From positions 1 through 20,764 of the forward strand of contig JAQVPT010000022.1 in assembly GCA_028701945.1 (NCBI GenBank): a stretch of 20,764 nt of DNA. Reading direction: 5' to 3'. Below are positions 1-7,631 of the stretch, piece after piece. The stretch's first letter is position 1, and each line of letters starts with the position of its first letter. This DNA comes from Bacteroidales bacterium (GTDB taxonomy: Bacteria; Bacteroidota; Bacteroidia; Bacteroidales; ML635J-15). The notes beneath the pieces were generated by a model. It worked only from the letters and a program-made list of their open reading frames with translations. It did no database searches and was not told where the DNA came from. A program made the translations under genes and the position numbers.

Positions 1-1
1 C

Positions 2-676
2 GATTCAATAATGTGGCGTGAAATGCAAGCGGTAAATTACCTCGTTAATGTAGGTTTTCAAAATGGTTTTGATGAAAATCAGGTACAAGAACTGTGCGAC
101 CAGCAAGCAAAAACACCTATTCTGAATATGCTTAACACAAAATATTTAATATATAGTCCGAATAGTCAAGCTTTAATTAATAATCACAACTATGGCGATG
201 CGTGGTTTGTAAATGATTATGAGTTGGTTGAAACCGCCAATGATGAGATTAATAAACTTAAAACACTCGACCCTGCAAATAAAGCAATCATAAACAAAAA
301 ATTTGCAGAACAGATTAAAGGACTGAAACCAACAATTGATTCAACAGCAAGTATTAAACTAACCGAAGTCGCACCAGATTATGTGATTTATGAATCTAAT
401 ACTTCTTCTGAACAACTTGCGATTTTCTCAGAAATTTACTACCCACACGGCTGGGTAGTTACCATTGATGATAAAGAAGTCGAACAATTTAGAGCAAACT
501 ATGTGCTAAGAGCCTTAAAAGTTCCTGCGGGTAAGCATACAATAAAATTTGTATTTGTACCCAAAATTTACCATACAGGAGTTGCCATTTCTTATGCCTG
601 TTCTGCTGTTTATTTCCTATTGCTGATTGGTGGAATTTATTTTGAATTCAAGAAACGAAAAACAATAAAACAATAG
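2..676 (+). CDS. YfhO-like membrane protein, C-terminal part (5' end outside window)
   Basis: The frame is open to the left edge, so this is the 3' end of a larger gene; the first ATG (base 11) is internal. The visible 224 residues match the C-terminal, non-membrane part of Bacteroidota YfhO-type proteins. I see the pattern ILNMLNTKYLIY, then a GDAWFVNDYELVETANDEI stretch, then a beta-rich segment with YYPHGWVVTIDDKEVE and a final transmembrane helix (about residues 190-211 from that ATG) followed by a lysine/arginine-rich tail. Full-length family members are multi-pass membrane proteins of roughly 800 residues, with a presumed glycosyltransferase-like or glycolipid-related role that is poorly defined in this phylum. 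The gene ends 76 nt before ispE on the same strand. The family call is from recalled sequence patterns; the function is not established. Confidence 0.75.
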   Translation, partial: DSIMWREMQAVNYLVNVGFQNGFDENQVQELCDQQAKTPILNMLNTKYLIYSPNSQALINNHNYGDAWFVNDYELVETANDEINKLKTLDPANKAIINKKFAEQIKGLKPTIDSTASIKLTEVAPDYVIYESNTSSEQLAIFSEIYYPHGWVVTIDDKEVEQFRANYVLRALKVPAGKHTIKFVFVPKIYHTGVAISYACSAVYFLLLIGGIYFEFKKRKTIKQ

Positions 677-752
677 TATAAAAGACCGTCATACAGTAAG
701 TTGTCGGATTGACATTTTTTATTATTTAAGATTTCTGTTTTACTTTTAAACT

Positions 753-1559
753 ATGATAAGTTTCCCAAATATTAAAATTAACATTGGTCTTGATATACTT
801 GCCAAAAGATTAGACGGATACCACAATATAGAGTCGGTTTTTTATCCTGTAAATTACACCGACATATTGGAAATAATCCCTTTTGGAAAGTTTGAGCTTA
901 TCAATAAAGGTCTTACGATTGATTGCCCAATAGAGCAGAACTTATGTTACAAAGCCTGGAAACTAATTGACGATAATCATAAAATTGGAACAGTAAAAAT
1001 AATTCTGTACAAAAATGTGCCTTTTGGTACTGGATTAGGCTCTGGGTCAGCAGATGCTGCGTTTACATTAAAAATGCTTAATGATATGTTTAATATCGGC
1101 ATTATTAATGATATTTTAATTAAATACGCTTCACAAATTGGTGCGGACTGTGCATTCTTTATTAAGAATAAACCTGCTTTTGCAAGTGGAATTGGAACAG
1201 AATTAACAGAAATAAAACTTGATTTATCTAACTATTACCTTTTAATATGTTTCTCGGATATTAGTGTAAACACTACAAACGCATATAAGAATTGTAAACC
1301 TCATCTTCCAGAGAAAAAATTGGCGGATTTAATAAAATTACCAATTGAAACATGGAAAAGCAATATTAAAAATGATTTCGAGTCATCAATTTTTCCCGAT
1401 TATCCCATTTTAAGCACAATTAAGGAGGAGCTTTACGCAAAAGGTGCTATTTATGCACAAATGTCAGGCAGTGGGTCGGCTTTGTTTGGAATATTTAAAG
1501 ATAACCCAAATGAAATTAAAATAGAGAGCTGCAAAAAAACAATCGGGATTAAGTTGTAG
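753..1559 (+). CDS. ispE: 4-diphosphocytidyl-2-C-methyl-D-erythritol kinase
   Basis: A GHMP-family kinase that phosphorylates the 2-hydroxyl of CDP-methylerythritol with ATP, the fourth step of the cytosolic MEP pathway to isopentenyl diphosphate. At 268 residues it has the usual length. The N-terminus FPNIKINIGLDI carries the substrate-binding lysine (K8), followed by the family segment KRLDGYHNIESVFYPV. The glycine/serine-rich ATP loop PFGTGLGSGSADAA is at residues 90-103. The catalytic aspartate is D132 in GADCAFF, and the C-terminal SGSGSALFG (about 238-246) is the third GHMP motif. The ATG at 753 directly precedes the conserved N-terminal strand, so the start is secure. No clear Shine-Dalgarno sequence is visible, as is common in this phylum. 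It points toward the convergent tetR-like gene, with a large inverted-repeat element between them. Confidence 0.95.
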   Translation: MISFPNIKINIGLDILAKRLDGYHNIESVFYPVNYTDILEIIPFGKFELINKGLTIDCPIEQNLCYKAWKLIDDNHKIGTVKIILYKNVPFGTGLGSGSADAAFTLKMLNDMFNIGIINDILIKYASQIGADCAFFIKNKPAFASGIGTELTEIKLDLSNYYLLICFSDISVNTTNAYKNCKPHLPEKKLADLIKLPIETWKSNIKNDFESSIFPDYPILSTIKEELYAKGAIYAQMSGSGSALFGIFKDNPNEIKIESCKKTIGIKL

Positions 1560-1574
1560 ATTGAAGGTTTATAG

Positions 1575-1788
1575 TGGTAAAAAAAAGACAACCGCAAGGA
1601 ACGCAAAGGTTTGTCGCAAGGGACGCTAAGGATTATTTTCAATCCATTTGTTTTTTTCTCTGTGTAACTCTGTGTAATAAAAAAAGTTTCACAGAGTTAC
1701 AAGGAGTATAACCAGAGTTGCACGGAGGCATTATATTTCTTTGCGTTCTTTGCGTTTTTTCCTTGCGACCCTTGCGGTAAAAAAAAGA
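1575..1788. repeat. Nested inverted-repeat element, CGCAAAG/CACAGAG family, copy 1
   Basis: The gap between the converging ispE and tetR-like genes is filled by an imperfect palindrome. The left outer arm (about 1590-1631) holds ACCGCAAGGAACGCAAAGG followed by TCGCAAGGG and ACGCTAAGG. The right outer arm (about 1739-1779), read on the minus strand, holds ACCGCAAGGGTCGCAAGG and then ACGCAAAGAACGCAAAG. Both outer ends continue into an A-rich run. The inner arms are CTCTGTG/CACAGAG units, including a perfect 11-bp hairpin listed separately. No coding potential is visible. Two related elements lie elsewhere in this window. What it does is unknown; its position suggests a bidirectional transcription terminator. 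Confidence 0.8.
1664..1700. terminator. Perfect 11-bp hairpin, possible bidirectional terminator
   Basis: GTAACTCTGTG at 1664-1674 and its exact complement CACAGAGTTAC at 1690-1700 are separated by a 15-nt loop rich in A. The hairpin is the core of the larger nested repeat. It lies between two converging genes, about 105 nt after the ispE stop and 145 nt after the tetR-like stop. There is no canonical U tract directly after the stem on the plus strand. On the minus strand the stem is followed by a short ACAC segment and then an A-run, so termination is an inference from position and structure only. Confidence 0.4.
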
Positions 1789-1844
1789 AATTACAAATTA
1801 CAAAATTCTCTTGATTACATCAACATAATAACTTCAAATCGTTT

Positions 1845-2216
1845 TTAAATTTCAAGCATATTCTTTATTCGATTAAGTTTTATAAGCCAGTCGCTCATGT
1901 ACAATTCTTTAAGCGTTTCCTCAAATAGTTTTTGATTATTATACATTTCGGTAAACAGAAACCATTTTATTTCTATGTTTTTCGCTTGAATATTTTCAGT
2001 AGTGAAATCTACTTCCTCAATACAGGAAACCACATTTTCCAATACTTGCAAATATAATTTCTCTTTTGTGCGAAAATAATAATGAACAAGTGATTTATTT
2101 ACTTCCGCAACTAAAGCTATTTGTTGCAAAGAGGTTCCATGAAATCCAAATCGAAGAAAAGTCTTTTTTGCAGCATAAAATATTTTTTGTTCCGTGTTTA
2201 AAACAGTTATATTCAT
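1845..2216 (-). CDS. Short TetR/AcrR-family transcriptional regulator
   Basis: A cytoplasmic DNA-binding protein of only 123 residues. The N-terminal half is a normal TetR helix-turn-helix domain: residues about 10-56 read as AAKKTFLRFGFHGTSLQQIALVAEVNKSLVHYYFRTKEKLY, with the typical KSLVHYYFRTKEKLY recognition helix and exit. The family is usually 190-210 residues, so most of the ligand-binding and dimerization domain is missing. I looked past the stop in other frames and saw no obvious continuation, so there is no clear frameshift. Its ATG lies 14 nt after the stop of the upstream OMPLA-like gene, so the two are probably co-transcribed. The signal it senses cannot be read from the sequence. 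Confidence 0.8.
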   Translation of the reverse strand: MNITVLNTEQKIFYAAKKTFLRFGFHGTSLQQIALVAEVNKSLVHYYFRTKEKLYLQVLENVVSCIEEVDFTTENIQAKNIEIKWFLFTEMYNNQKLFEETLKELYMSDWLIKLNRIKNMLEI

Positions 2217-2230
2217 TGGGTTTATATTTT

Positions 2231-3124
2231 CTAAAACCTCAATTTTTCAGTCATTATTCCAAATCGCAACATGTCTAAGCGGTGGTTAAAATACATATTA
2301 TAATAATCGGAGCCATGATAATATTGAATAAAAAGTCCAATGTCCTCCATGAATTTTGGGTGATAATAGAAAGTAAGGCTCAAGTTAAATCTTTCGGCAG
2401 ACCAAGTATTGAGCTGATTATAATTCCCAAACATCCAAGTAGTTTCACATTTTAAAGAAATGCTTGGTTTTTTTGCATCATTTGGCTCGTTACTCGAAGA
2501 AAGTTTAAAAATAGAAAATGCATTGTGCCACCTATATCTACTATATATCCCGTCAAGTTCTGATTGGCTAAACTGTTCAGGGTGTATTTCAACCGATGAT
2601 TTAAAAAATTGATAAGAATTTAAACGTTTAATCGTACCTGTTTTCAATACCCCAATTTCAAAAAAATTAGTAGAAAAGTCCCCTGATTTCACATTTATTT
2701 CGCTGTTTTCTAAAAAGAAATCCCCATCCTGACCATTAGAATGATGTGCTAAACGTCCATAAAAAGCAGTTCCGCTTAATAGTTTTGTGCTTTTAGACAA
2801 ATAATAAAAAGTAACTTGTGGAATATAGCTCGGTGTTCTAACAGGATACGAATAATCGCGATACATCCGTACTATAATTTGGGGCGTAAGAACTGCCATA
2901 AGCCGAGAATTTTTGCTTTGTCTGATGTAAAAATTCGGAATTAAATTGCCTTCAAACCAAAGGGGTTCAATATTTCCGATATCTGTAGGAAAAGTTAGAT
3001 AGCTATTGCCCTGGTTGGCCTGAGATATTAATGTAAGTCCTAATGGCAATGAATCCGTTTCCTGACCAATACTTAGCTGGACAAAAAAGATAGAAATCAT
3101 TATAAAAAGCGAACATTTTTTCAT
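2231..3124 (-). CDS. Outer-membrane phospholipase A (OMPLA/PldA)-like barrel protein
   Basis: A predicted secreted beta-barrel protein of 297 residues with a signal peptide at about 1-20 (MKK, hydrophobic stretch, cleavage near SIG-QE). Two features resemble outer-membrane phospholipase A. The first is GRLAHHSNGQDGDF at residues 123-136, where H127-x-S129-N-G matches the OMPLA catalytic pattern H-x-S-N-G. The second is a C-terminal hairpin LFIQYYHGSDYYNMYFNH (264-281), which resembles the OMPLA segment with QYFSGYGESLIDYNH. The third catalytic residue may be N140, eleven residues after the serine. In known OMPLA enzymes the His/Ser/Asn site hydrolyses phospholipids in the outer leaflet in a calcium-dependent dimer. 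The gene lies 108 nt after the efflux operon's last gene and 14 nt before the short tetR gene. The family link is from motif memory; activity is inferred. Confidence 0.6.
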   Translation of the reverse strand: MKKCSLFIMISIFFVQLSIGQETDSLPLGLTLISQANQGNSYLTFPTDIGNIEPLWFEGNLIPNFYIRQSKNSRLMAVLTPQIIVRMYRDYSYPVRTPSYIPQVTFYYLSKSTKLLSGTAFYGRLAHHSNGQDGDFFLENSEINVKSGDFSTNFFEIGVLKTGTIKRLNSYQFFKSSVEIHPEQFSQSELDGIYSRYRWHNAFSIFKLSSSNEPNDAKKPSISLKCETTWMFGNYNQLNTWSAERFNLSLTFYYHPKFMEDIGLFIQYYHGSDYYNMYFNHRLDMLRFGIMTEKLRF

Positions 3125-3175
3125 CTCTCACAGATATATAAAATTTACTAACGAAAGTTTAAGAACCGAAACTCT

Positions 3176-3215
3176 GCCAAGCCAACCACAGAAACTTATC
3201 CGTGGCAAGCTTAGC
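3176..3215 (-). terminator. Stem-loop between efflux operon and OMPLA-like gene
   Basis: Read on the minus strand, a 14-nt arm (GCTAAGCTTGCCAC) pairs with GTGGTTGGCTTGGC across a 12-nt loop, with one mismatch if G-U pairs are allowed. It lies in the 108-nt gap after the winged-helix gene and before the OMPLA-like gene. No U tract follows, so it may be a rho-independent-like terminator that has decayed, or a processing or attenuation structure separating the efflux genes from the downstream pair. Confidence 0.4.
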
Positions 3216-3232
3216 AAAGCGAATAAATCAGA

Positions 3233-3442
3233 CTATTCGGAAATAAGGCATAAACTCCAATTCTTCTTAAATGGATTAGTTTGAAAAATCTTTCCTTCTC
3301 GTGAAAGCCATCCTATTGCCATTAATAATTCCTTCTCATTAAGTTTAGTCAAATTCATAAGTTCGGTGAATAACATTTCACCATTTTCATCGATAATCGA
3401 CCAAATTTTTCCTGCGTTTTCGCCAATTGTTGTTTTAATCAT
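3233..3442 (-). CDS. Small winged-helix protein (DUF2582-like)
   Basis: A 69-residue protein matching the short winged helix-turn-helix family common in Bacteroidota (DUF2582). The pattern is GKIWSIIDENGEMLFTELMNLTKLNEKELLMAIGWLSREGKI, with three helices and then the wing segment that ends in W. No other domain or signal peptide is present. It starts 11 nt after the stop of the RND pump gene and is therefore probably the last gene of the efflux transcript. Family members are thought to bind DNA or partner proteins, but their targets are unknown. Placement beside an efflux pump suggests, without proving, a regulatory role. The start ATG directly precedes the first conserved helix. Confidence 0.75.
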   Translation of the reverse strand: MIKTTIGENAGKIWSIIDENGEMLFTELMNLTKLNEKELLMAIGWLSREGKIFQTNPFKKNWSLCLISE

Positions 3443-3453
3443 AGTATTATTTT

Positions 3454-6400
3454 TTAGGTTAAATTATTATTTTTCCTTTTGCTCCATCGTTCTTTAATTG
3501 TATCAACAACGTAGTAAACCATAGGAACTATGAAAACTGTTAAAACCATAGATGATAGCAACCCACCAATAATTACCCAAGCCAATCCATTCTTCCATTC
3601 ACTAGCGGTACCTTGGGCCATGGCAATTGGTAACATACCAATAGCCATAGCTAGAGTTGTCATTAAGATAGGACGCATACGTTCTTTGCCAGCAATAATT
3701 AAAGCTTCTTTATAATGTTTTCCCTTAGCTTTTAATTGGTTAGTAAAATCCACAATCAAAATAGAGTTCTTGGTTACCAATCCCATGAGCATTATTAATC
3801 CTAACTGTGCAAATAAAGTTAAATGATTTAATGATAAATTTAATGCCAGAAATGCCCCGATTGCTGCCATCGGAATAGCAAATAGTGCTACAAACGGATA
3901 GATAAAGCTATCGTAAAGGGCTATCATAATAAGATAAATTAGGATAAATGATATTAGAAGAACCGATCCTAAAGCACCAAAACTTTCATTTTGCGTTTTG
4001 ATATCTGCACCCCATGTTAATTTTACGCCATCAGGCAAAGGGTGAGTTTCAAGAAAACCAATTACATCATCAGCCAGTGTACCAGAAGGTCTCCCAAAGG
4101 ATTCGGATGTAATGGTAACAGAAGGTTGTCTGTCCAATCTTTCGAGCAACGAAGGTGAATTATGCTGTTTTACTTCAGCAAATTGAGATACCTCAATTGG
4201 TATATTCATTGGATTTACGATGAAAAGGTGTTGTACATCTTCATAATTCTTCCTGTCGAACTCATCCAACCATATCCGAACTGGATATTCTACTCCATTT
4301 TCTGTTAAAGTAGCATCATCATTTCCTGTAAATGCAGTTCTTAAATTTATACCCACATAGGCAGTTGTTAAGCCCATTCGCTGCATTTTATCTTTGTCGG
4401 GTATCACAATGTATTCTGGACTTCCTTCTTTTACCGACAGTTGTACATTATCTGCTCCTGGGATTTCTTCAATAGCTGATTTTAGTTCTTCTGCTGTTTT
4501 CATTACTAAAGCAAGATCGCTTCCACTCAATGTTATTTTTATTGGTGCCTGCTTGGGTAATAAACCTAAAACTGCCATTGAAAAGTTGATACCTGAGAAC
4601 TCTTTTGTCAGTTCTTCGCGAAGTGATTTCATAAACTGCTCTGTTCCTATATCTCGTTCATCATCAGGTTTTAATTGAATTGTAAACTCAGACAAATTAG
4701 GCGAACCAACACCTAAGCTACCAATACCTGTACTTGGACCACCAACATTGCTAAAAAGACTTAAAACTTCTGGTTGTTGCAAAATAAAGTTTTCTACTTG
4801 CTGGGATCTAATATTATTCTCTTTAACTGTGATTGTCTTATCATATTCCAAGTTTAAACGAAACTTACCTTGATCTCCAGTTGACATCATTTCTTTTCCA
4901 ATAATACCTTGCTTCATCATCAAGCCAGTCATTATAAATAAAAACAATACGAACCCAGTAAATATAAGTTTATGTTTTAGCACCCACTCTAATTGACGAC
5001 CATACCAATTAATAAAAGTTGTTAATTGTTTTTCGAACCAAAGCAAAAAACGGTTTATGATATTAGTGGGTTTTAAATCATCCTTTTTCCCAATTCGAGA
5101 AGCTAACCATGGCACTAGAGTAAATCCTACCAACAAGCTAGTAAGAGTGGAAGTAATTACCACAATTGAAAATTGTTTAAGCATATCCCCAACAAATACT
5201 TGCAAAAACAAAATAGGCAGAAACACAACAACATCGACTAAAGTAATTGATATTGCAGAGAAACCAATCTCCATACGACCTTCAAGTGCCGCAGTCCTTT
5301 TATCTTTACCCATATCTAAGTGCCGCTGAATATTTTCCAGAATTACAATGGCATCATCCACCAGTATTCCGATAATTAACGACATGGCAAGCAAAGTCAT
5401 CAGGTTTAGTGTGAAACCCATCAGCCACATCACAGCGAATGCAGTAATTAATGAGGTTGGAATTGCGACTAATACAATTAATGAGTTACGATAACTCCTC
5501 AAAAACAAGAACATAACTAACGAAACAAGAATAACTGCTAAAATCAAGTCATCGACCACAGATTCTACTGCTGCAATTGTCATTTCTGTTGAATCATCAG
5601 CAATAATAAACTTTACACCATATTCTGCGTTATCGCTTTCAATTTGTTTAAGTTTTTCCTGAACTAATTTCGAAACTTCTACAGCATTGGCATCACCTTG
5701 TTTTTTCAACAAAAGTCCGATTCCATTTACCCCATTATATCGACTGACAGAACTAATTTCTTTTACCCCATCAACAACAGTGGCAACATCTTTTACGTAA
5801 ACCGGCATTCCTGGTGCCGACATCGCTATCTGCACATTCATTATGTCATCAACATTAGAAAACTTTCCAATTAACCGAACCGAATTACTTTCTATGTCAT
5901 TTTGAGCTTTACCTGCAGGCAAATCTATACCAGATTTATTTATCATTTCTACAACCTGATAAAGTGATATTTTATACAGTTTAAGTTTATCCTGATCAAT
6001 TTTCACCTGAATTTCTCTTTCTTCGCCTCCAAGCATTGTAATTTCTGCAACTCCTTTCAATTGCTGAATCTGAGGAAGATACTCGTCATTCATTTTTTGA
6101 TAGAATTCCGTTGCTGGCAAGTTACTTGTCGCACTAATGGAAATAATTGGCAAATCATTTGGCGAAATCTTACTCATAACTGGACTTAAAATATCGGCAG
6201 GCAAGTCTTTTCGGATATTATCAATATATCGCTGAGCATCCTGCATAGCAATGTTTAAGTCAGTACCATATTTCAGGTTTACAATAATTACAGAGGCATT
6301 TGGCATTGACTTAGTCTCCAGATAATCCACTCCTTCAAGATTCGACAATGCATCCTCAATTTTTCTAGAAACAGAGGTCTCCACTTCATTTGGTTCGGCA

Positions 6401-6558
6401 CCTGGGTACAATGTTTTTATTACAATCACCGGCTGGTTAAAGTCGGGCAATAATTCATAACTCAGGTTTTTATATCCTATGATTCCCAACAGGGTGAACA
6501 GGCTAAAAAGAACAATTATTAGCGAAGGACGATTGATAGCTATTTTTGAGATATTCAT
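3454..6558 (-). CDS. RND-family multidrug efflux pump, inner-membrane permease (AcrB/HAE-like)
   Basis: The proton-driven inner-membrane subunit of a tripartite efflux pump, 1034 residues, full length for the family. TM1 is at about 11-30, followed by the first periplasmic porter region (ELLPDFNQPVIVIKTLYPGAEPNEVE). The central membrane block is at about 335-490. The proton-relay pair D401-D402 is present in GILVDDAIVILEN, and the partner lysine K930 in GLVTKNSILIVDF. The second porter region is followed by the C-terminal membrane block and a basic tail. Sequence style (HAE-type, with DD and K) fits drug or lipophile export rather than metal export. The gene starts 12 nt after the membrane-fusion gene and is followed 11 nt later by the winged-helix gene. 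Substrates cannot be deduced. Control by the TetR protein at 9294-9881 is inferred from the shared operators. Confidence 0.95.
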   Translation of the reverse strand: MNISKIAINRPSLIIVLFSLFTLLGIIGYKNLSYELLPDFNQPVIVIKTLYPGAEPNEVETSVSRKIEDALSNLEGVDYLETKSMPNASVIIVNLKYGTDLNIAMQDAQRYIDNIRKDLPADILSPVMSKISPNDLPIISISATSNLPATEFYQKMNDEYLPQIQQLKGVAEITMLGGEEREIQVKIDQDKLKLYKISLYQVVEMINKSGIDLPAGKAQNDIESNSVRLIGKFSNVDDIMNVQIAMSAPGMPVYVKDVATVVDGVKEISSVSRYNGVNGIGLLLKKQGDANAVEVSKLVQEKLKQIESDNAEYGVKFIIADDSTEMTIAAVESVVDDLILAVILVSLVMFLFLRSYRNSLIVLVAIPTSLITAFAVMWLMGFTLNLMTLLAMSLIIGILVDDAIVILENIQRHLDMGKDKRTAALEGRMEIGFSAISITLVDVVVFLPILFLQVFVGDMLKQFSIVVITSTLTSLLVGFTLVPWLASRIGKKDDLKPTNIINRFLLWFEKQLTTFINWYGRQLEWVLKHKLIFTGFVLFLFIMTGLMMKQGIIGKEMMSTGDQGKFRLNLEYDKTITVKENNIRSQQVENFILQQPEVLSLFSNVGGPSTGIGSLGVGSPNLSEFTIQLKPDDERDIGTEQFMKSLREELTKEFSGINFSMAVLGLLPKQAPIKITLSGSDLALVMKTAEELKSAIEEIPGADNVQLSVKEGSPEYIVIPDKDKMQRMGLTTAYVGINLRTAFTGNDDATLTENGVEYPVRIWLDEFDRKNYEDVQHLFIVNPMNIPIEVSQFAEVKQHNSPSLLERLDRQPSVTITSESFGRPSGTLADDVIGFLETHPLPDGVKLTWGADIKTQNESFGALGSVLLISFILIYLIMIALYDSFIYPFVALFAIPMAAIGAFLALNLSLNHLTLFAQLGLIMLMGLVTKNSILIVDFTNQLKAKGKHYKEALIIAGKERMRPILMTTLAMAIGMLPIAMAQGTASEWKNGLAWVIIGGLLSSMVLTVFIVPMVYYVVDTIKERWSKRKNNNLT

Positions 6559-6570
6559 AATTCTAAATTC

Positions 6571-7626
6571 TTAATTGCTGATTGAGACATTTGCCCCATC
6601 AAACAGGTTAATAAATCCGTTAGTAATAATTACATCACCTTCGGTTAAACCACTTAACACTAAAGCCTTATTCTGAAATCGACTTGTAATAATAATGTCT
6701 TGAAGAATAGCTTTACCGTTTTTTACGATGTAAACCTGCGGTTTAATATTTGTTCCAACAATCGAAGAGGCCGGAATAATAATATGCTTTCCTTTAGTCC
6801 CGTTCTGTAGTTGTACTTTGCCAAACATACCCGACTTAATCTGTGAATCTACGGTATTATTGACTGAAAATTGAATGGGATAACTATTGCCCATATTAGC
6901 TTTACTTCCTGTCATAACAACTGTTCCATCCAGAACGGTTTCAGGAAACACGTCGGCAACAAGCGAATATTTCTGATTAGTCTCGAATTGACTTAACTCC
7001 TGCTCAGGTATGTTTATAGTGAACTTTAAAACAGAAATATCTGTTAATTGAATCAGTGGCATTCCAGGTGCAGCAAAAGCTCCTTCCTCAGTCATTTTAG
7101 CAGTAACAACTCCACTAAAAGGTGCTAAAATGGTAGTTTTATTAATTTGCTCAATCAAAATTGCTTTCTGTGCCCTTGCAGATTTTAAGCCTAACATCGT
7201 TTTCTCCAACTGAACACCTTGAATTGCATCGGCTTCGGCAAGTATAGTATATCGATTTACGTCGGCTTCCAAACCTTCAATTTGAATTTCAACTGTTTGT
7301 AATTGCAGTTTTAGCAATGAGTTATCCAACTGTATTAAAGCCTGACCTTTCCTTACAATACTTCCAGCATCAACAAAAACTGAAATTATCTTACCCTGAA
7401 TGTCAGCACTGATTTTTGTTTCTTTATTTGGTTCAAAAGTTCCAGTATAAGAAATCTCATTATCAACAGTTTCAAGTTTTAGAGTATCTACCTGTACATT
7501 AATGGCTTGCTCCTTATTATAGTGATAAACTCTACTAACGGTAGTATCTTTATTCTTTTTCAAAGTGAATACCACAACTGCGATTAAAGCTAGTGCTATA
7601 ATAATATAAAGTGCTTTCTTTTTCAT
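6571..7626 (-). CDS. RND efflux periplasmic adaptor (membrane-fusion protein)
   Basis: The 351-residue adaptor that joins the RND pump to the outer-membrane channel. An N-terminal hydrophobic anchor lies at about 5-21 (KALYIIIALALIAVVVF) and there is no lipobox cysteine, so it is probably anchored by an uncleaved helix. The first half of the lipoyl-like domain is at about 72-104 (KISADIQGKIISVFVDAG, with VRKGQALIQLD). A coiled-coil hairpin covers about 105-165. The second lipoyl half (TTILAPFSGVVTAKMTEEGA) follows, then beta-barrel and membrane-proximal domains. It starts 5 nt after the tolC-like stop. Its ATG is preceded by CAATTAAAAATTAAGAATT, nearly the same sequence as precedes the pump gene. 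Confidence 0.93.
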   Translation of the reverse strand: MKKKALYIIIALALIAVVVFTLKKNKDTTVSRVYHYNKEQAINVQVDTLKLETVDNEISYTGTFEPNKETKISADIQGKIISVFVDAGSIVRKGQALIQLDNSLLKLQLQTVEIQIEGLEADVNRYTILAEADAIQGVQLEKTMLGLKSARAQKAILIEQINKTTILAPFSGVVTAKMTEEGAFAAPGMPLIQLTDISVLKFTINIPEQELSQFETNQKYSLVADVFPETVLDGTVVMTGSKANMGNSYPIQFSVNNTVDSQIKSGMFGKVQLQNGTKGKHIIIPASSIVGTNIKPQVYIVKNGKAILQDIIITSRFQNKALVLSGLTEGDVIITNGFINLFDGANVSISN

Positions 7627-7631
7627 AATTC

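Noticed and set aside
1451..1642. 63-residue minus-strand frame overlapping the end of ispE
   Set aside because: It is antisense to conserved ispE motifs and runs into the repeat element, with no recognisable features.
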